Source: an uncultured Dysgonomonas sp.
GTDB taxonomy: Bacteria; Bacteroidota; Bacteroidia; Bacteroidales; Dysgonomonadaceae
Assembly: GCA_900556485.1 (NCBI GenBank)
Contig: USOX01000002.1
Location: forward strand, 1-64,000
Direction of reading: 5' to 3'
Length of the DNA stretch: 64,000 nucleotides
The number at the start of each line of letters is the position of its first letter. The stretch's first letter is position 1. The notes under the pieces were generated by a model, which did no database searches, was not told the origin of the DNA, and saw only the letters and a list, made by a program, of their open reading frames with translations. Below are positions 7,444-16,601 of the stretch, piece by piece. Position numbers and translations under genes: made by a program.

Positions 7444-8841
7444 TTAAAACTCTGCGTTATTCGGAGTCCTTGGGAATGGTATTACATCCCTGATATTTGC
7501 CATACCTGTAATAAACAGAATAAGTCGTTCAAAACCCAATCCAAAACCTGAGTGAGGAGCTGTACCGAACTTACGGGTTTCCATATACCACCAGATAGGG
7601 TCAGTATTCATGTTCAATTCTTTTGTCCTGTTCACTAATTTATCATAGTCAACCTCACGTTCCGAACCTCCAATAATCTCTCCTATTTTAGGGAAGAGAA
7701 CATCCATACCTCTCACTGTCTTTCCATCTTCATTTTGTTTCATATAGAAAGACTTGATTTCCTTAGGATAATCAGTCAGTATTACAGGACGTTTAAAGTG
7801 TTTTTCCACTAAATAGCGTTCATGCTCAGATTGCAAATCAGCTCCCCAATATACAGGGAATTCAAATTTCTGACCGCTTTTTTCCAATATTTCAACACCT
7901 TCAGTATAAGTCAAACGAACAAAGTCATTTGCTAAAACAAAATTCAAGCGTTCCATCAATTCCTTATCAAACATATCGTTCAGGAATTGAATATCATCTT
8001 TACAATGCTCCAATGCATAACGGATAAGATATTTAAGAAAGTCTTCCGCTAAATCCATGTTATCATGAATATCATAGAAAGCAACTTCCGGCTCTATCAT
8101 CCAAAATTCAGCCAAGTGGCGAGGCGTATTCGAGTTCTCAGCACGGAAAGTAGGGCCAAATGTATAAATAGCTCCTAATGCCATAGCTCCCAGTTCACCT
8201 TCGAGCTGCCCTGACACTGTAAGATTCGTTTGACCTCCAAAGAAGTCTTCACTATAATCTACTTCTCCGGTCTCCGTACGAGGAACATTATTCACATCCA
8301 GTGTTGTCACCTGAAACATAGAACCTGCACCTTCTGCATCCGAAGCTGTTACAATCGGTGTATGGAAATAAAAGAATCCATTATCATTAAAGTACTTATG
8401 TATTGCATAAGCCATATGATGACGAATACGAAATATCGCACCAAATGTATTTGTACGTGGACGCAAATAAGCAATCTCTCTCAAAAACTCAAGAGAATGT
8501 CCTTTCTTCTGTAAAGGATAAGTTTCGGGATCTGCAGTTCCATATATTTCTACAGAATCTGCCTGAATTTCCATTGTTTGTCCCTTTCCCTGCGATTCCA
8601 CCAGCGTTCCTATAACATGTATACAAGCTCCTGTAGTAACCGGCTTGAAGAAGTCTTCTCCGAATTTTTCTACATCTGCTACAATCTGAAGATTATGAAT
8701 TGTAGAACCATCATTCAGGTGGATAAAATTTACATATTTATTACCACGGATGGTACGCACCCAACCTTTAACATCTACTGTCGATCCAAACTTAGGATCG
8801 CTTAACAAATCTACGATTTTTGTTCTACGAATACTCTCCAT
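7444..8841 (-). CDS. asnS: Asparagine--tRNA ligase
   Basis: The 465-residue class IIb synthetase attaches asparagine to tRNA(Asn). An N-terminal OB fold binds the anticodon (about residues 15-110; [11 protein letters not shown]). The catalytic domain shows motif 2 ([19 protein letters not shown], about 235-253) and motif 3 ([15 protein letters not shown] near the end). AsnRS is distinguished from AspRS by its length and by the C-terminal [11 protein letters not shown]. It lies downstream of purB and rluB on the minus strand. A 254-base gap with a repeat separates it from rluB, so it may have its own promoter. Confidence 0.95.
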   Translation of the reverse strand: MESIRRTKIVDLLSDPKFGSTVDVKGWVRTIRGNKYVNFIHLNDGSTIHNLQIVADVEKFGEDFFKPVTTGACIHVIGTLVESQGKGQTMEIQADSVEIYGTADPETYPLQKKGHSLEFLREIAYLRPRTNTFGAIFRIRHHMAYAIHKYFNDNGFFYFHTPIVTASDAEGAGSMFQVTTLDVNNVPRTETGEVDYSEDFFGGQTNLTVSGQLEGELGAMALGAIYTFGPTFRAENSNTPRHLAEFWMIEPEVAFYDIHDNMDLAEDFLKYLIRYALEHCKDDIQFLNDMFDKELMERLNFVLANDFVRLTYTEGVEILEKSGQKFEFPVYWGADLQSEHERYLVEKHFKRPVILTDYPKEIKSFYMKQNEDGKTVRGMDVLFPKIGEIIGGSEREVDYDKLVNRTKELNMNTDPIWWYMETRKFGTAPHSGFGLGFERLILFITGMANIRDVIPFPRTPNNAEF

Positions 8842-8858
8842 TTTATTACATATTACAA

Positions 8859-8912
8859 AAAAGTGACAACCAACGGTCGACGAAGCGAAGCGTAGTCAAA
8901 TGTGACACTTTT
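8859..8912. repeat. 54-bp intergenic palindromic repeat, copy 1
   Basis: The element begins with AAAAGTGACA and ends with TGTGACACTTTT, so AAAAGTG and CACTTTT are inverted ends. Its core reads AACGGTCGA then AGCGTAGTCAA. Copy 2 at 39196-39249 is the same length and differs at 7 of 54 positions. Further degenerate GTGAC/GTCAC units follow at about 9001-9055. Confidence 0.75.
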
Positions 8913-9095
8913 CTAGTTATAAGTTATCCACCTTACAGGCAGCTATAAATCACAAGTTCCTCCCTTTTCCTTTAGGGAAAGCTGAGAGGAATATTTACTA
9001 AAAGGTGACAAAAGTAACACTTTTAATTGTCTTTTTAAAATCTTACTTATTTGTCACCTTTATTTTTTTTATATAGATAAACTATTTATCAATAA

Positions 9096-10334
9096 TTACT
9101 CAAATGCTCCCATACGAAGCATGTTTACTTCTTTTTCTGATAGATAACGCCATTTTCCGCGCAATACATTTTTCTTTGTCAATCCGGCAAAATATACACG
9201 GTCTAGTTTTACCACCTGATAGCCTAACTTTTCGAAGATACGGCGTACAATACGGTTACGACCTGAGTGTATTTCAATACCAACAACATTCAGTACTTCT
9301 TCTGACTGATATGCGATTGAATCAGCATGTATTTCTCCATCATCAAGCTCTACACCATCTGCAATAGCCTGCATATCTTCAATAGCTACATCACGATCAA
9401 GTGTCACCTGATATATTTTTTTCTTCTTGAATTTAGGATGCATCAACTTCGAAGCCAAGTCTCCATCATTAGTTAGCAATAAAACACCTGTTGTATTTCT
9501 GTCTAAACGGCCTACCGGATAGATACGCTCTGGACATGCATTTTTAACTAAATCCATCACTGTCAGACGATTTTGAGGATCATCTGAAGTTGTTACACAA
9601 TTTTTTGGTTTGTTTAGCAATACATACACCTTGCTTTCAAGGCGTACCGGCTGATCTTGGAAAGTAACTAAATCACCTCTTGTTACTTTTGCTCCCAACT
9701 GATCTACAACCTCACCATTCACCTTCACCACTCCTGCAGTGATATATCCATCAGCCTCACGACGCGAGCAAACACCAGCATTTGCCAAATATTTGTTCAA
9801 TCGTAATGGCGTACTAGGATCTATATTTTCTTTATACTTAACCGGTTTAACCAATCTCTTATTAGCTCCGCCGCCACCGGATGGGCGTCCTCCACCATAT
9901 GATGAACGACGATTATCATAACCACCACCGCCACGATTATCGTAACCACCGCCGCGATTGTTATTATAACCACCACGATTATTTCCATAATTACCACCGC
10001 CGCCGCGATTGTCTGAATATCCACGTCCGCCTCCCGATGATGGGCGTCCACCTCCTGAGTTATAAGAGCGTCTCTCTCCTCCTCCACTGTTTCTGTCATA
10101 TGACCTTGAAGGACGATCTGAGTTATAACCACCTTGTCTATTGTCTCCACCTGAACGATAAGGTGTTCTTTCACGCTGCTCGCGTCCACCCCTATCCTGA
10201 TTTACATCATAAGCTTGCTTACGCAAATCTCCTACTCTTGTGCGTTTCTTTTTTGCAGGTTCTCCTCCTGCATTGTTTCCTGATGAAGAGTAACCGTCCC
10301 GGCTTCCTCTTTCATTTCCATTGTCTGTTACCAT
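9096..10334 (-). CDS. rluB: rRNA pseudouridine synthase (RsuA/RluB family) with a Gly/Arg-rich N-terminal tail
   Basis: Residues about 175-235 form an S4 RNA-binding domain (LRLNKYLANAGVCSRREAD). The synthase core follows, with catalytic Asp in PVGRLDRNTTGVLLLTNDG and the late motif IHSGRNRIVRRIFEKLGYQV. These fit RluB/RsuA-type enzymes that isomerise uridine in rRNA. The first 165 residues are low complexity, with repeated RGG, GGGYDN and SYGG units, an intrinsically disordered RNA-binding style of tail, and a basic KKKR segment. The gene lies in a purB-rluB-asnS order that is common in Bacteroidales. The target uridine cannot be assigned from sequence. Confidence 0.88.
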   Translation of the reverse strand: MVTDNGNERGSRDGYSSSGNNAGGEPAKKKRTRVGDLRKQAYDVNQDRGGREQRERTPYRSGGDNRQGGYNSDRPSRSYDRNSGGGERRSYNSGGGRPSSGGGRGYSDNRGGGGNYGNNRGGYNNNRGGGYDNRGGGGYDNRRSSYGGGRPSGGGGANKRLVKPVKYKENIDPSTPLRLNKYLANAGVCSRREADGYITAGVVKVNGEVVDQLGAKVTRGDLVTFQDQPVRLESKVYVLLNKPKNCVTTSDDPQNRLTVMDLVKNACPERIYPVGRLDRNTTGVLLLTNDGDLASKLMHPKFKKKKIYQVTLDRDVAIEDMQAIADGVELDDGEIHADSIAYQSEEVLNVVGIEIHSGRNRIVRRIFEKLGYQVVKLDRVYFAGLTKKNVLRGKWRYLSEKEVNMLRMGAFE

Positions 10335-10382
10335 TGTTGTTGTTTTGTTAAAAAATAAAATACAAATTACCTGTCTTTAAAA

Positions 10383-10398
10383 GTAACCTCGCGGTTAC
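10383..10398 (-). terminator. Short terminator after purB
   Basis: GTAACC (10383-10388) and GGTTAC (10393-10398) enclose a 4-base TCGC loop. On the minus strand the hairpin is followed by TTTT. It lies 9 bases after the purB stop codon. Confidence 0.55.
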
Positions 10399-10406
10399 AT
10401 CCTTAG

Positions 10407-11750
10407 TTATACACCAGTATAAGAATGAGGTGTAATACTTCTCAATTCATTTTTCACGGCATCACTTACGTTTAAGCCATTTATAAATTCACTTATAGAT
10501 TTTTCTGTTATTGCTTCATTCGTACGGGTCAGAGCCTTCAATGCTTCATAAGGCTTCGGATACCCTTCTCGTCTCAATACTGTTTGGATACCCTCTGCTA
10601 CAACTGCCCAGCAATCATTCAGATCCTTGTCCAAAGCTTCTTTATTTAATAATAGTTTTTCTAAACCTTTCAGCGTACTTTGTATTGCTATCATAATATG
10701 CCCCATAGGAACACCAACGTTACGAAGCACTGTCGAGTCAGTCAGATCTCTCTGCAAACGAGATATTGGCAGTTTGGATGCCAAATGCTCTAATATAGCA
10801 TTTGCAATTCCTAAGTTTCCTTCCGCATTTTCGAAGTCTATAGGATTAACTTTATGAGGCATTGCCGACGATCCTATCTCTCCTTCTTTGATCTTTTGTT
10901 TGAAATACTCCATCGAAATATATTGCCAGAAATCGCGATTCAGGTCAATCATTATTGTATCGATGCGTTTCAATCCATCAAAAATTGCAGCCAGATTATC
11001 ATAGTTAGAGATTTGAGTTGTCCACTCTTCTCTTTTCAAACCTAATTTTTCTGAAACGAACTTATTTCCAAAAGCTTTCCAATCATAAGATGGGTATGCT
11101 ATATTGTGAGCATTATAGTTTCCTGTTGCTCCACCAAATTTAGCAGATAACGGAACTTGTTTCAATTGCTTAAGCTGAGCATCTAAGCGACTCACAAATA
11201 CCATTATTTCTTTTCCTAAGCGTGTTGGTGATGCTGGCTGTCCATGTGTTTTTGCCAGCATGGAAATATCTTTCCAATCTTCAGCCTGAGCTTTTAGTTT
11301 AGCAATCAGTTCTTCCAACATTGGATAGTATACTTCGTTTAAAGCATCCTTCAATGATAGAGGAATCGATGTATTATTTATATCTTGGGAAGTTAATCCA
11401 AAATGAATAAATTCTTTATATTCTTGCAGTCCAAGCTGATCAAATTTTTCTTTTATAAAATATTCTACAGCCTTTACATCATGGTTTGTTACTTTTTCGG
11501 TGTCTTTTATCTGCAACGCATCTTTCTCCGAGAAATTTTTTACGATATCCTGTAGCTGAGGTATAACCGCCTTATCAAATTTTTCAAGTTGAGGTAATGG
11601 TAACTCACAAAGAGCTATAAAATACTCAACTTCTACCAGTACACGGTATTTAATAAGTGCATATTCGGAAAAATAACCAGCTAGTTTTTCTGTCTTATTA
11701 CGATAACGTCCATCTATTGGAGAAATGGAGGTTAAGGGTGTTAATTCCAT
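10407..11750 (-). CDS. purB: Adenylosuccinate lyase
   Basis: The 447-residue enzyme acts twice in purine synthesis, releasing fumarate from SAICAR and from adenylosuccinate. It has the fumarase-superfamily signature GSSAMPHKVNPIDFENAEG near residues 295-313, TSQDINNTSIPLSLKDAL near 120 and KTHGQPASPTRLGKE near 165. The length and the longer C-terminal region match the E. coli-type PurB. A possible -7 box on the minus strand lies at 11823-11830. Confidence 0.96.
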   Translation of the reverse strand: MELTPLTSISPIDGRYRNKTEKLAGYFSEYALIKYRVLVEVEYFIALCELPLPQLEKFDKAVIPQLQDIVKNFSEKDALQIKDTEKVTNHDVKAVEYFIKEKFDQLGLQEYKEFIHFGLTSQDINNTSIPLSLKDALNEVYYPMLEELIAKLKAQAEDWKDISMLAKTHGQPASPTRLGKEIMVFVSRLDAQLKQLKQVPLSAKFGGATGNYNAHNIAYPSYDWKAFGNKFVSEKLGLKREEWTTQISNYDNLAAIFDGLKRIDTIMIDLNRDFWQYISMEYFKQKIKEGEIGSSAMPHKVNPIDFENAEGNLGIANAILEHLASKLPISRLQRDLTDSTVLRNVGVPMGHIMIAIQSTLKGLEKLLLNKEALDKDLNDCWAVVAEGIQTVLRREGYPKPYEALKALTRTNEAITEKSISEFINGLNVSDAVKNELRSITPHSYTGV

Positions 11751-11940
11751 TATGTTGTGAGAATTTTGTGTTCTTATTTTTAAATAATTGCTTTTCGATA
11801 TCCCTATTTACTTTCAGTACTACAAAGATATAACAAAAATCATTGAGATAGTGTTTTATTAGGGTTTATTGTATTCGTTTTTTAATATTTTTTGCCTTTA
11901 TTTATCAGTCTTCCTTATTTTTCCTAAAAGTGAGTATTTT

Positions 11941-12363
11941 TTATTCTTGAGAAACCTGTTTAATCCATTCTTTAGCTTGTTCCAGATTATCTCCTTCCCA
12001 CACATCAACTTTACTACCTTCTTTATAGTAATTCTCTATAAAATCATCAGCAAAACTAAGAGGATCATAATCATACCCTTGCTGTTTCAATATCATTTTA
12101 TTCTTATACCAAAGATGTAAAATAGCTATTTCGATGGTATCGGACAAAGCTAATACTTCTTTTGTTATCACTCTCCAATCTTTTGATTCTGTACCAAAAA
12201 TAGAGGATAAATCGGTCCCCAGCGTTATCATTTGTTCTTTGGTCTCTTTTGGCAAATGGCCTATAGTATCCAAAACAAAACTCTTAAAAAAGATCATAAT
12301 GGGCTGACCAACTTCATTTGTTTCTTCAGCCTTCTTTTTCTTGAAAAAATCAAATAGCGCCAT
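11941..12363 (-). CDS. Hypothetical protein, 140 residues
   Basis: I do not recognise the family. The N-terminus is [14 protein letters not shown]. The rest is mostly helical and acidic, with no signal peptide or membrane helix, suggesting a cytoplasmic protein. The start at 12363 overlaps the 3' end of the upstream aminotransferase by 14 bases, so the two are translationally coupled. An ATG at 12369 would add MT. Coupling to a sugar aminotransferase does not by itself tell the role. Confidence 0.6.
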   Translation of the reverse strand: MALFDFFKKKKAEETNEVGQPIMIFFKSFVLDTIGHLPKETKEQMITLGTDLSSIFGTESKDWRVITKEVLALSDTIEIAILHLWYKNKMILKQQGYDYDPLSFADDFIENYYKEGSKVDVWEGDNLEQAKEWIKQVSQE

Positions 12364-13462
12364 AGTCATTCAATGCTTCTACGATTTTTCTCAATTCATC
12401 ATCTCTCAAAGAGGGGTATATAGGCAAGCTCAATATCTCATTCTGCAACATTTCCACATTACTAAAACTCAATGAAGCCAATTCATTGAATGCTGGCTGT
12501 TTATGAATAGGAACAGGATAATGAATTTGAGTTTGAATCCCATGTATCTCCAAATATGCTTGTAACTTATATCTATTTCGGGTACGAATTACATATTGAT
12601 GATAAACATGGCTTCCATCATCCTTCATCTCAGGCAAAATAATATTCTTATTTTGTATATTCTCAGAATAATAAGAAGCGATCTCCATCCGTCGCCAGTT
12701 CTCCTGATCTAAATGTTTCAATTTTACGATAAGAAAAGCAGCTTGCATCTCATCCAGCCTCGAATTTATCCCCTTATATTTATGATAATACTTTTCTTCC
12801 GATCCATAGTTTGATAAATCCCTCACTAGCTGCGCCAGTTCACCATCATTAGTAGTTACAGCTCCGGCATCACCTAATGCGCCCAAATTCTTTACCGGAT
12901 AAAAGCTAAATGCTGCAACGTCAGCTAAAGATCCTGTATTTTGTCCTTTATATGTAGCTCCATGCGACTGAGCTGCATCTTCAATTAATTTTAAATTATA
13001 TTTCTGGGCTATCTGCTTTAATTCATTCATTGGAGCTACTTGTCCATAAAGATGAACTGCAATAATAGCCTTTGTCTTCGGTGTTATATTCGCTTCTACC
13101 GACTCAGGCAGAATATTATAAGTTTCTAAATCGCAATCAACCAAAACGGGTACTAAACCACACTGGACAACTGCCAATGCCGTAGCAACAAATGTATTTG
13201 CTGGCAGAATAACCTCATCCCCTGTCTTTATTATACCTTGTTCCTGGTAGGCTCTGAGAATAAGCTGCAATGCATCTAAACCATTCCCCACCCCGATACA
13301 ATATTCTACTCCGCAATAGGTAGCAAACTTACTTTCGAAAAAATCCTTTTCCTCCCCTAATATATACCTCCCGGCATCTATCACACGCGATGCCGCAATC
13401 TTCAATTCAGAAGCATATCGGGCAACCTCACGTTTTAAATTGAAAAAAAGAATTTTATCCAT
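12350..13462 (-). CDS. DegT/DnrJ/EryC1/StrS family sugar aminotransferase
   Basis: The 370-residue PLP enzyme of fold type I would transfer an amino group to a nucleotide-linked keto sugar. The Schiff-base lysine is Lys191 in [14 protein letters not shown]. The cofactor-binding Asp162 stands in EDAAQSHGA, and GNGLDALQL near residue 59 contacts the phosphate. The family supplies amino sugars for surface polysaccharides. The nearest match in style is the 3-oxo-hexose transaminases, but the substrate is not determinable. No other nucleotide-sugar genes lie next to it. Confidence 0.88.
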   Translation of the reverse strand: MDKILFFNLKREVARYASELKIAASRVIDAGRYILGEEKDFFESKFATYCGVEYCIGVGNGLDALQLILRAYQEQGIIKTGDEVILPANTFVATALAVVQCGLVPVLVDCDLETYNILPESVEANITPKTKAIIAVHLYGQVAPMNELKQIAQKYNLKLIEDAAQSHGATYKGQNTGSLADVAAFSFYPVKNLGALGDAGAVTTNDGELAQLVRDLSNYGSEEKYYHKYKGINSRLDEMQAAFLIVKLKHLDQENWRRMEIASYYSENIQNKNIILPEMKDDGSHVYHQYVIRTRNRYKLQAYLEIHGIQTQIHYPVPIHKQPAFNELASLSFSNVEMLQNEILSLPIYPSLRDDELRKIVEALNDYGAI

Positions 13463-13780
13463 TGTTATTGTTCTTTAAAGTCTTTTCCTCTAACTAAGCT
13501 GGTACTAAAAGTAAAATATGCTATCAAAGCCTTATCCTCTTTGTCATTCTGAATGTAATAAAAAATCCCGATTCTATTAAATAAGAGATGTTTCACTCCA
13601 TTCAACATGACAAAGAAATAGTAAAAAATACTTTTAATACAGCCTTTGCACTGTCGCGCGATTGTAACGCGTGACCTAATTACCCATATATAAACATATA
13701 ATATTTGTTCTACTATCAAACTAGTGAAAGAATCAAAACTCCATGCTACTCCTTCTACTCTGTGGCTTTAATAAGAACCA
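13463..13780. other. Intergenic region with dispersed repeats, no gene
   Basis: Besides the palindrome at 13539-13615, the stretch 13646-13676 (GTCGCGCG...CGCGTGAC) is GC-rich and nearly palindromic. The stretch 13748-13771 (ACTCCTTCTACTCTGTGG) resembles 24046-24063. An 84-codon minus-strand ORF crosses these repeats and is rejected as a gene. Confidence 0.5.
13539..13615. repeat. Palindromic repeat of the GTCATTCTGAA type
   Basis: CTTTGTCATTCTGAATG (13539-13555) and CATTCAACATGACAAAG (13599-13615) are inverted over 17 positions with a few mismatches. The sequence resembles a dispersed intergenic palindrome found in many Bacteroidota genomes, where it reads as a remnant of a small non-autonomous element. 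Confidence 0.6.
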
Positions 13781-15439
13781 TTAAAAACCTAGCATAGCCT
13801 TTGCATTCTGAACAGCAGCGTCTGTTACAACAGAGCCACTTAACATACGGGCTATTTCTTCCAGACGCTCATCATCTGTTAGTTGCACAAGATTAGTTAC
13901 TGTCCGCTCTTCGTTATCATATTTATATACCCTATAATGCGTTTTTCCTTTTGCTGCAATCTGAGGTAAATGTGTAATAGCTATTACCTGCATACTTTGT
14001 CCAAATTCCAGCATTATCTGTCCCATTTTGTCTGCAATTTCACCTGATACCCCTGTATCTATCTCATCAAATATAATAGAAGGCAGTGCAGTAGCTCCGG
14101 CTATCATCGATTTCAGACACAGCATCAAACGTGAAATTTCTCCACCCGAAGCAATCTGAGAAACCGGTTGTAATGGTATATTTTTATTTGCAGAGAAGAG
14201 AAACTCCAGATCATCTCCACCTGTAATGTCAATATTTTCTTTCGGAGTAATTTTACATTCAAAGCGAATATTAGGCATTCCTAAGAAAGTAATCTTATCT
14301 ATTAACGATTTTTCTATCCCTTTTATTGCCGACTTACGCTGCTTACTCAACTTGGTCGAAAGCTCATCAACCTGAACTTTATTTTTCTTTACCTCCTCTT
14401 CCAATTGTTCTATTTGTTCATCAGAAGATTCTATGTTTGCTATTTGTTGTCCCAGCTCTTTATATAACACCAACAACTCCGAAACTGTTGATACTCTATG
14501 CTTTTTCTGCAAGCTATATATTAAATCCAGACGAGAATCAACCTCTGCCATTCTTTCCGGATTGAATTCTATATCTCCAGCTTGTTTCTCAACCTCGGAA
14601 CTCAGATCTTTCAAATCTATATATGCTGTCTCCAACCTCTGAGAGATAGATTCAGCCACCGGATATACTTTCATCAACGTTTGCGATGTATTGAAGCTTT
14701 CTTTTAAGGAAGCTACTATACCTCGTTCATCATCCGATAACAATGAATGTACCTTATACAAAGCAGATTTTATATCTTCTGCATGATTCAGTGTTTCCTG
14801 TTCAGCTTCCAGTTCTTCTTGCTCTCCTTCTGATAATGAAGCCTCACGCAAAGTATCAAACTGAAAACGCAAATAATCTTCCTCTTCTTTGCTTCTTCGA
14901 ATCTGTTCCTTCAATTGAGACAAAGCCCTTCCCGACTGCTGATACTTTTTAAAAGCTTGCTGATATTCTTTCAGTATATTCCTGCTTCCAGCTAATATAT
15001 CAATTACCTGCATCTGGAAATGATCATCAGCCAATAGTAAATTCTGATGCTGAGAGTGTATATCTATCAATTGCCCTCCCAACTCTTTCAAGTCGTTAAG
15101 CCCCACCGGAGAATCGTTAATAAAGGCACGTGATTTTCCTGTAGACAAAACCTCCCTGCGAATAATATAACTATGAGGATCATACTCAATACCCCGTTCT
15201 TCACAGAAAGCTTTCAGATCGTAGGCAGAGACATCAAAAACTCCTTCTATCACACATTTACTTTCTCCTTGTTTTATGGCTTTAATGTCGGCACGTTGTC
15301 CTAATATCAAAGACAAGGCTCCTAGTATTATTGACTTCCCGGCTCCTGTTTCTCCTGTTATCACAGAAAATCCTGAATTGAAATCTATTTCCAGACTGTC
15401 AATTAGTGCGTAGTTTTTTATATAAAGTGATTTTAGCAT
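13781..15439 (-). CDS. recN: DNA repair protein RecN
   Basis: This is a 552-residue SMC-like ATPase for double-strand-break repair. The Walker A GETGAGKS is at residues 29-36. The middle (about 150-370) is a coiled coil. The C-terminal part has the ABC signature ASGGEISRLML and Walker B IIFDEIDTGVSGEIA. The length is standard for RecN. The metallophosphoesterase gene 13 bases upstream could share its transcript. Confidence 0.95.
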   Translation of the reverse strand: MLKSLYIKNYALIDSLEIDFNSGFSVITGETGAGKSIILGALSLILGQRADIKAIKQGESKCVIEGVFDVSAYDLKAFCEERGIEYDPHSYIIRREVLSTGKSRAFINDSPVGLNDLKELGGQLIDIHSQHQNLLLADDHFQMQVIDILAGSRNILKEYQQAFKKYQQSGRALSQLKEQIRRSKEEEDYLRFQFDTLREASLSEGEQEELEAEQETLNHAEDIKSALYKVHSLLSDDERGIVASLKESFNTSQTLMKVYPVAESISQRLETAYIDLKDLSSEVEKQAGDIEFNPERMAEVDSRLDLIYSLQKKHRVSTVSELLVLYKELGQQIANIESSDEQIEQLEEEVKKNKVQVDELSTKLSKQRKSAIKGIEKSLIDKITFLGMPNIRFECKITPKENIDITGGDDLEFLFSANKNIPLQPVSQIASGGEISRLMLCLKSMIAGATALPSIIFDEIDTGVSGEIADKMGQIMLEFGQSMQVIAITHLPQIAAKGKTHYRVYKYDNEERTVTNLVQLTDDERLEEIARMLSGSVVTDAAVQNAKAMLGF

Positions 15440-15451
15440 AGCTAAAGTTTT

Positions 15452-16594
15452 TTATCTTTTATCAAATGTCACATTTAGTACTACTATTTCCGAAATAGTT
15501 CCTATCCTATATTGAGGACCGGCAAGACCTAATCCGGAAGACACATAAACATGTGTATTTTCCTTTTGCTTATATCCATATGCCAATTCGTACATAAAAT
15601 GGATCAATATATTATTGGGAAACATTTGCCCATTATGCGTATGTCCATATAAGGCAATATCTGCACCGGCATCTACCTCTTCCTGCAAACGGTGTGGTTC
15701 ATGGTTCATTACAATAACAGGATACTGTTTATCCACCCCTCTCATAATTTCGGGTAAAGCTTTACGCGTTACACACTGATCATCTTCCCGTCCTACAAGA
15801 TAAAAAGAATTTGCAACCATCATTGCCGTATCCCTCAATAAAGTTATACCGGCCTTTTCTGTCAGCCATTGCATTCTTGGTTCATAGCCCTCTCCCAGGT
15901 CAATATATTCGTGATTGCCTGTCACACCATATACACCATAAGGAGCTTTCAATCGTAGGAATTCAGTCTCCATTCGTTGTTCATATAATGACTGCGTATC
16001 GTAATCAATAATATCACCAATTAGGAGAATCAAATCCGGTTTTTGCTCCATTATCTTATCCACATACATAGATATTATCTCTTTATCTATAAGATATCCC
16101 GCATGCAAATCCGATGCTACAACAATGTGTAAGTCTTTTATATCAGGCGAATACTTCTCTATCTTCAGATCCATCTCTGTTACCACCGGATTATAAAAGC
16201 GGTAATTACCATATTTCATCACCCCACAGACCAATAATACAGATAGACAGAAATAAATCAATCTGCTCTTCTTTGCTGTTAAATCCACAGATGGAGGGAA
16301 TATCTTCTTTCTTTTATCAATATACTTAAACAGATCATAAAGAAGCAATAAAACAGTCATATAGATCGTGAATAGCATCCATGTAGTACCTGTCCAGGCA
16401 AACCAATGCAATGCATCAAATGGTAAATATTTTGAAGTAAAGAATCCTATAAAATAAATGATCAATTCAATTATATAAATCAAGGCATAAGGTATTTTTA
16501 TATAATTCTTATTTGGCAGTCCCTGCCATCCACGCCAATAGATATAAGCGCTAAGAAATATCTGTACTATTATTGCATTAAAAAATACCCTCAT
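15452..16594 (-). CDS. Membrane-anchored metallophosphoesterase (copy B)
   Basis: The 380 residues start with about four hydrophobic helices (1-135). A calcineurin-like phosphoesterase domain follows, with metal ligands in ASDLHAG, GDIIDYD, GNHEY, MNHEPHR and GHTHNGQ. This is the YkuE/YaeI-like layout, in which the active site probably lies outside the inner membrane. YaeI-like enzymes hydrolyse UDP-2,3-diacylglucosamine or other phosphoesters; the substrate here is unknown. It is a tandem paralogue of the next gene upstream, 7 bases away. The copies keep every metal motif but differ widely elsewhere, so the duplication is old. Confidence 0.88.
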   Translation of the reverse strand: MRVFFNAIIVQIFLSAYIYWRGWQGLPNKNYIKIPYALIYIIELIIYFIGFFTSKYLPFDALHWFAWTGTTWMLFTIYMTVLLLLYDLFKYIDKRKKIFPPSVDLTAKKSRLIYFCLSVLLVCGVMKYGNYRFYNPVVTEMDLKIEKYSPDIKDLHIVVASDLHAGYLIDKEIISMYVDKIMEQKPDLILLIGDIIDYDTQSLYEQRMETEFLRLKAPYGVYGVTGNHEYIDLGEGYEPRMQWLTEKAGITLLRDTAMMVANSFYLVGREDDQCVTRKALPEIMRGVDKQYPVIVMNHEPHRLQEEVDAGADIALYGHTHNGQMFPNNILIHFMYELAYGYKQKENTHVYVSSGLGLAGPQYRIGTISEIVVLNVTFDKR

Positions 16595-16601
16595 ACTTTT
16601 C

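Noticed and set aside
9821..10351. Long ORFs on both strands in the Gly/Arg-rich region of rluB
   Set aside because: The low-complexity GGN/CCN codons keep several frames open; the proteins (His/Tyr-rich or Ile/Val-rich) have no domain.
13465..13719. 84-codon minus-strand ORF after the aminotransferase
   Set aside because: It translates through the GTCATTCTGAA-type palindrome, a frequent source of false ORFs.
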